From Dermanyssus gallinae (lineage: Eukaryota > Arthropoda > Arachnida > Mesostigmata > Dermanyssidae), in NCBI GenBank assembly GCA_003439945.1, contig QVRM01002189.1, positions 1,673,501-1,737,500 on the forward strand: a stretch of 64,000 nt of DNA, written 5' to 3'. The first letter of the stretch is position 1, and the number at the start of each line of letters is the position of its first letter. Under the pieces are notes generated by a model that saw only the letters and a program-made list of their open reading frames with translations, was not told where the DNA came from and ran no database searches. A program made the position numbers and the translations under genes. Below, one piece after another: positions 58,200 to 64,000 of the stretch.

Positions 58200-58600
58200 T
58201 ATATATAAATATATGTGGGCAGAAGTTGCAGCCAGAATTACATTATGTTTGGTCTATATAGAAATATATAAGCAAAATTGCAGCCGAAATTAAATTACTT
58301 TTTGGTCTCAATGTGAGAATGAACTTAAGCAAGCTGGTGTTTCCATAAACTTTGGTATATTGGACGTAACTCTAAATCCCCTTTGAAGTTTGGCAAGGAT
58401 TTCAAGTAACGTAAGCTGACCGAAAAAGTATACTATTCCCTGCGATCGTACCGAAAATCACTACTATATGGTCCTTGATATTCTCTATATCCCTATTGAA
58501 TGGCCGATCGGGAAAAGCGCCCTTGTGCCGCCCAACCATTACTGCACGCAGTCCAAAACACTGATCCATACGTAAAATGCGTTGTAGAGTAGCTTGCAAG
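58200..58600 (-). pseudogene. 3' end of a CR1-like LINE, copy B
   Basis: Aligns in the same orientation with copy A (5640-6190): shared strings include GTTGCAGCCRGAAT-like, TTGAAGTTTxxxAAGGATTT, and GTAAGCTGACCG against GCAAGCTAACCG. In this copy the minus strand still spells SVSLRYLKSL, but the WN-x-LP motif is damaged (an indel and a Trp-containing remnant). It retains a segment of about 30 bp that copy A lacks between GGCCGATC and ATACG. Decayed, no full frame. Confidence 0.55.
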
Positions 58601-60469
58601 TGTATTCGTGATGTATCTTAATGCAAGTTTGATTATAGCAAGCCGACGCATAGTGAACTCCACGTGGACGTTAGCAGAAAACAGTGGCTTTTATGAGATA
58701 GTGTTATCCTTTCTAAAGGTCACCGCTGGAATTTTCTTTGCATTAATAGCAGTTCGGTTTGCTGCACACCAAGCGTTAAGGGCAGAGACATTCTGCCCGG
58801 TCACTTAGTATACCTCCTATATATACCTCTATATATGTATATCCCCAGGCTCAGGAGTGCATTTGTGAACGAGACAACTGCGACGATCCAAGCCGTGTCT
58901 TTAAGCCGGTTAAAAGCGGGGTGTGCGACATCGTCTGAAGCATCACAAGCGGATCTCAGTACGTGCGCTGAAACATCGGGAATTGTAGGCGCTTATGCAT
59001 GACTAGAGTGTGAGCGAAAGACCCTAGTAGTGTAATAATTACATTCTAAGCCAGACAACGATTTTTTATGTATAGCAGCATAAAACACAGGTACCGCTCT
59101 CAGTAATGTATATGTATTTTTCGTTATAAGACATTATGAACATAAATTAAGTGCTAAAAAAATCTCACTTTGTTCTCGCGCCTTACAGGAGAATATGAAT
59201 AGGTCGGAGCTGGTAGTCCACATTAAGAGATAAGCGACACGCGAACTATTGTAATTCTTAGACAAATTTACAAGCCTACCGTCATTTGTAGAGGTCTTTT
59301 ATATTACTGTACCAATGCTTGAGATATATTATATTAAGCGTGCTCTGTAAGCTGCAGGAATGACCTCCTAAAGAAGGACGTTCTTTAAGCAGGTCTCACG
59401 TGGTATGGTTCGCTTGCACAAGTTCAGCGCCATTAGCATTGTAGGAATGTTTAAGTACAGAGCAGCAACTGATGTATTTAAATAGTATGGGTAGGTGAGC
59501 TTCTTGTGGGTTATGCTCTGCACTTCAGTGCTTTAGCTCACCAACGACAAGAGAACGGATAGATCACGAGAAATCATTGTGTCAAGCAAAAAACAGCTTT
59601 CGCTCAGCAAGAGTCATATCAGGCAACCATTAGCGTATGGAGTGAATTGCAATTAAATATAAGGAGTTTCAGACCACTGGTGAAATTCAGGCAGGATATT
59701 ATAACTACCGGCTCGACATTATAGTAGACCATTGCCTCTCTTTGTGCGGTACCGAAGGGAATGCCCTTCATGTTACTCTGTATTCGTTATCAACGATTGT
59801 GCAGCATTCATTGTTTATATTCCTCTAATTCATTTATTTGTCTTCTTCGGATGAATGTTGGTGCATATCCGTGCAGCAGCATACGGCATGTGCTTACACG
59901 CAAAAAGACCTAAATTATCTGTAAGCTTAGCTCAAGAGCACGTGAGCGTCGCAGCTTATGTACTTTTACCATGCTTTTCCTCCTCTATATATCATCTAAC
60001 TAACATACCTTGCCCGCAAACCTTAATAAAACACCAAAATAAGCTCACCATGATCGAGCGAAAGCAGAATGTGTGATTTGACCGCTTTCGATTTTGCTGG
60101 AGTTTGCGGCGTCAACTCGACCGTACATAGGTCATCCAATAAAACCCGTGACAGTTATGGATAAGGTGCCACATGCCTCAACTTGGCACCTACGCTTTGG
60201 ATTCGACGCTCTCGGCCTAGCAACAATAAGACAAAATGTCGCAAAATGCTTGATCGAGTCTCATTGTGTTAAGTGCAGAACTTTTTTCTATTGATTGACG
60301 AGTCGATATCAATCGACGAGTTGTGGGTGGTATCCCCTAAACCTCAAAGTAGGGGGACAAGCAGTTCACGCCAGACTTCGTGCTAGATGTCCTTCCAATC
60401 AAATCGCTTCTTATTTTACCTTCAAGAGGTATATAAATGATATTGAAGACGTAGTGGATGCAGGTATTC
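58601..60469. other. Unassigned stretch upstream of the last LINE
   Basis: No gene recognised. 60290-60470 may be untranslated or ORF1 sequence of the LINE that follows, but I cannot show it. Confidence 0.45.
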
Positions 60470-60489
60470 AGATAGTGATGTGGAAGTTC

Positions 60490-61110
60490 AAGGGGAGGGG
60501 GTGTTAGATTTGCTCGGGGACGATGCGTACAAAGGGGTAGACATCCTCATTTTGACGGAGACCTGGGCACGAGAGCACTTTGATATACGGGATTCTATGG
60601 ATACCACGCGCTGGCACCGCGCAGAAAGGGTCTGGGTATGCCGAGCGGGGGTGTATCCATTTTCATTAGGCCGACGGTGGGAGAAGTGCGCGTGGAAATA
60701 GTAGCAAAAAATCTAATCGTAATGTCATTCAAACCAGAACTAGTGGCTACCTATGTGCAACCGGCAAGGACGGATTCATCAGAGACGATGGTCGAGCGCC
60801 CCTTGCTGGGGATAGAAGCGTTACCCCGGAAGGCTCCGATGATCATAGGAGGGGATTTTAATATGAGATTAGATATGTTTGCCTCGGAACGAACGGTGGC
60901 CTTGCTAGACTTACTGGATGAGATCGGCTGTTGAGTAGTTAACGGGGCGACCGTGTGCACATATGAATGCCACTCCGGGACATCAGTTATTGATATTCTT
61001 GCAACCGATTTAGACATACGGGACATACAATTTACAGGAGACGACAATCTTTTACAGGAAGGTGCTGGACTCGGAAAACATATACCTATGGGTATCCGGG
61101 TAAAAACTAG
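60490..61110 (+). pseudogene. APE-type endonuclease domain of the last LINE
   Basis: Successive frames read GVDILILTETWAREHFDI (the catalytic Glu in ILTET), then MPSGGVSIFIRPTVGEVRVE, then APMIIGGDFNMRLDMFASER (the GDFN block), then after one stop VCTYECHSGTSVIDILATDL and finally KHIPMGIRVK (the SDH-like end, His kept, Ser-Asp lost). Breaks lie near 60640 and 60933. Order and spacing match an APE endonuclease of about 220 residues. Confidence 0.85.
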
Positions 61111-61369
61111 AGGCAGTGTTCAAGGCAGCGTTAGTTAAACGGTTGGTTAAGAAAACTTATAAGGAGGAGAAGCAAAAGTACTGGGAAAAGAAAGAGTGGG
61201 TAGCAATAAGAGAGGCTAACGAACGTCCACATACGGGGCTGAAGCGGAAGGGGAGGAGACAGTGTTCCGTAGAGACGGACAGGCTAGTCGAACATTTCAG
61301 GCGAATATTGGCCGGTTCTGACACAACTCCGAAAGCGCCGCTAGAATACGAAGGCCCGTAGGATCAGAC

Positions 61370-62160
61370 AACGGAGGAAGCAAGGGTTTGGATAAGGAGG
61401 GCAATCTTACTTAGGGAAGTGATAGAAGCAATCGAGAGAGCACCACGGGGGAAAGCGCACGGGAAAGAGTTGATAAGAAATGAACACCTGAAAGATACCC
61501 TGGTTCTCGCACCATGCTGGCAAGCCTTATTCAATGAATGTTTAAACAAAGGGCAAATTCCGGATGCCTGGAAGAAAGCGACCTTAATAGTCATTGCAAA
61601 AGGAAACGGAGTAAAAACTGAACCAGAAGCTTGGAAGGGAATAGCAATAAAAAGCTGTCCGTATAAGATATTCTCGGGAATAATATCTAGGAGACTGGGA
61701 TCGTTCGTGGAGGAGCGGGGGGGGGGGGTAATATTGAAGGGGCAACATGGATTTAAGAAAGGAAAATCAACTCACTCAGCAATTCGGGAGCCGCTAGGTG
61801 CAATCTGTGATATGCCGTCCAGGCCGAGGGGTTGTATATGTGCGGTGTTTGTAGATTTAAAGGCAGCGTTTGGCATAACACCGAGGAATAAGATAGTTGA
61901 GAGCTGGCAAAATCGGAAGTTCCGGGAGCAGTTCTGACCTTACTTATCATTACGTTAAAACAAAACACGGTGCTGATCGATAACGGGGTCGGTATTGCGG
62001 GGGAGGTGGCTCAAACCACGGGTGTCGTACAGGGCAATGGACTGAGCCACTGCTGGTTTTGGTACTTTTGGTTGGACTACCAGAGCGGATAAGGGCGGGC
62101 TGAACTCGAGAGTGGGCCAGAATCTTACTGTATGCTGATGATGTGGTCATCTTTGGTTGC
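61370..62160 (+). pseudogene. Reverse transcriptase domain of the last LINE
   Basis: A 172-residue frame from 61419 reads VIEAIERAPRGKAHGKEL (pre-RT, consensus KAPGxD), IPDAWKKATLIVIAKGNG, WKGIAIKSCPYKIFSGIISR, then ILKGQHGFKKGKSTHSAI (RT block 2a), and CAVFVDLKAAFGITPRNKI with the first catalytic Asp. Two further frames give TTGVVQGNGLSH (block B) and ILLYADDVVIFG at about 62119-62157, the YADD block. Two frameshifts separate them. Confidence 0.87.
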
Positions 62161-62937
62161 AGCCTTTTCAGGCTGAAACAAGGGGCGGCCGTATGGCCAG
62201 GGGTGATGTGCTCCAAATCAAGGAAGGAAATCAAATTTGTAAACAAATTTACATACCTAGGCATAACCTTATCAACATGCCGTAGCATTTTTCGATCACA
62301 CATCCATGAGAGGGTCAGGAAGGCCACTATGGCAGCTGCGGCAATTAAAGGTCCACATATGCTTTCAGTTCATGCAGCAATTGCTCTTTTCGGGACAGAG
62401 ATAGCACCTATAGTCACATATGACATTCCACTAATATGGGATAAGGTGAAAGTAGGCCAATTGCGTTTAATTGACGGGGTAAGGTTTTTCTATTTAAAGA
62501 GGGTTTTTGCGCTATCGACTACATGCAGGGATAGTGTTGTTCACGTGTTAGAGGGTGGCCCGCTGCTGACGGAAGATCTACATAAACAATGGAATCTAAA
62601 GAAAATGTGCGCCTTTGAAAATTATATGCAGAACTGGCAAACCAAAATTAGTAAAATGGACATAGGTATTTATGGAACAGCAACAATGAGGAGCACTGAA
62701 TGTCGGGGTAGCGGGGTAAGAGATCGACATCTAACTGCGGCCTTTGCAGCCCACGGATTTCATCACATTCTATGCAACGTGGAGGATTTTCATGAACCAC
62801 GGGATGAATGTCAATGCAAACAATGCTGGGGCAAATGTGATCGATACCACGCCGCGCTATGTCCGGCGGTTAGGTCCTTAGCAGAACAAGCGAAACGCTG
62901 GATTGCTAGTATCTCGCAACATTTTGATGTAACATAG
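62143..62937 (+). pseudogene. C-terminal part of the last LINE ORF2
   Basis: An unbroken 264-residue frame. It contains FTYLGITLSTCRSIFRSHIH (thumb block, YLG-[IV]), a helical region, and near the end CQCKQCWGKCDRYHAALCPA, a Cys/His cluster like the C-terminal finger of LINE ORF2. The length and intactness are notable given breaks elsewhere in the element. Confidence 0.8.
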
Positions 62938-62940
62938 ACA

Positions 62941-64000
62941 CATTTACCCAGCGTGGGTATTAATGAAACAAATAAATGATATTAAAATATTTATAATCTG
63001 TTAAAACGTGAAACGTTTAAATATATGGTCGAGTATAGGCGGGTCAATTTTGTGAGCAATATACGCCAGTGTTTATCATCATGCAAATCAAATGAAGGTG
63101 TCGCTTATGTCCGTCGCGCTTCAGCTGTACAAAAAGTCCGCATCGTTCCTGATTATAGAGCTCATATTGCTTGTTGCAGCGCTTATATCTGCAATTCGAT
63201 TCAGGGATGTGGAATCTGCCCCTTCGGCACCGATCATGATGGAACTTATGCGCTTAGTAGCGAGTTATCAGCTGTCTCGTAGATTGCAGGAGACCCTTAT
63301 AGTGATCACTTGCTATGGCGGGTGTTAACGTGAGCTCCGCTGGCACATCACTAAGCTTTTGCTCGAAATTTTGCCTAAACAATATTAGCGTGGGCTTTTC
63401 TACAAAACTAAACGCCACACGCTGCCTGACATGCTAAAGACGCCCCCTTCTTTTATAGACAGCCTAAGCCTGTTTACAACTGAAAACTCTTTTTTGAGAT
63501 TGAACAAACAGGATTAGCCAAAAGTGTTGGGGATTTAAAATACCTTGCACACATATGGTTTGCTCGTATATTTGTATCAATATGATATATATTTCACAGC
63601 GAGAGAGAGAGACGACCGAAGAGAGCATTTTACAAAGCTACAGTGCTGCCAGCGATGTACGTAGATGATAGTGATTTAGAGAAGAAGTCACTCTGCAAAT
63701 GTTTATATCGTAAACCGCCTACGCATCATTGTATTGGCAGTGCTGAGGACCCAGTGATGTCAGCGATCTCCGCTGAAGTAGAATCAGCCAGTATGGTTTG
63801 ATCTTTTAAAGGTCTAACCACTATTAAAGCGCATTAATTTAAAAATGGCTAAATGGTAAAAAACAAAGAGAAACAACTTGTGTGTCTAGAACTTCTTGCC
63901 ATATATATTCTGTATAATGTATAAATCAAATTTAGAAATCTCCCTGCTGCGCTCTCTTGTCATATTTATCTATTTAGGGAATAGAGAAAGACTGAAATAC
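62941..64000. other. Unassigned terminal stretch
   Basis: AT-rich sequence with a GA tract near 63600-63612. Overlapping plus-strand frames at 63025-63328 are short, and one is hydrophobic (LIIELILLVAALISAI), without any recognised family. Nothing else seen. Confidence 0.45.

Larger units (their letters stand above)
60470..62940 (+). mobile_element. APE-type LINE, nearly complete ORF2, clade uncertain
   Basis: Reads in order: endonuclease (60490-61110), linker, reverse transcriptase (61420-62160), and a C-terminal region ending in a cysteine finger (62161-62937). The 3' tail after the stop at 62937 is AT-rich (AAATAAATGATATTAAAAT) without a clear poly-A. ORF1 was not recognised. The motifs are those of APE-type LINEs, but I do not recognise the clade and it does not look like R1 or R2. 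Four or more frame breaks make it inactive. Confidence 0.82.

Noticed and set aside
1..64000. CRISPR array, bacterial operon or prophage
   Set aside because: Sequence is eukaryotic in all recognisable features; no regularly spaced short repeats with unique spacers were found.

Overview
This is a gene-poor stretch of eukaryotic, almost certainly arthropod, nuclear DNA. It shows eukaryotic non-LTR retrotransposons (including R1-like and R2-like elements, and R1 is best known from arthropods), mariner and Tc1 transposons, tRNA-derived SINEs, very many (TA)n microsatellites and CAA/CAG/GAC triplet tracts. A mite or other chelicerate is my guess for the host, but nothing in the window proves it. 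I found no complete host protein-coding gene, rRNA or functional tRNA. Nearly everything recognisable is a mobile-element relic, and the rest looks like intergenic or large-intron sequence.

Layout. 1-2.8 kb: AT-rich sequence with microsatellites. 2.85-9.95 kb: a dense cluster of mobile elements, all with coding strand minus: an almost intact mariner with both inverted repeats and TA duplication (2849-4132), a Tc1-like relic (about 4440-5180), the 3' end of a CR1-like LINE (5640-6190), a second mariner relic (6560-7115), a DDE_3-type transposase relic (7119-7960), and a Tc1-like element with long inverted repeats (8493-9946). 10-19.6 kb: mostly non-coding, with GC-richer islands full of triplet repeats, plus a SINE and a LINE endonuclease fragment at 17.6-18.0 kb. 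19.83-22.13 kb: an R2-like retrotransposon (reverse transcriptase, CCHC finger, restriction-like endonuclease) split by a solo LTR at 20264-20804. 22.15-23.11 kb: an opposite-strand jockey/CR1-like LINE fragment. 23.2-37.6 kb: mostly featureless, with an intact-looking SINE (32349-32561) and a LINE RT fragment (33440-33660). 37.85-38.3 kb: R1-like fragment. 39-45 kb: nearly empty except for SINE/tRNA-like pieces. 45.87-48.07 kb: a decayed R1-like element on the minus strand. 49-51.6 kb: GC-richer islands and a second copy of the 6.5 kb mariner family. 52.2-54.0 kb: a GC-rich, relatively fresh R1-like fragment. 58.2-58.6 kb: a second copy of the CR1-like 3' end. 60.47-62.94 kb: a long APE-type LINE.

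How it fits together: the elements do not form a pathway. They record repeated waves of insertion, with several later truncated or interrupted at (TA)n tracts. The best-supported structural inferences are the mariner boundaries, the solo LTR inside the R2-like element (4-bp target duplication, reading frame continuous across the insertion), and two dispersed tRNA-derived families. All family assignments come from reading conserved motifs by eye; no database search was possible.
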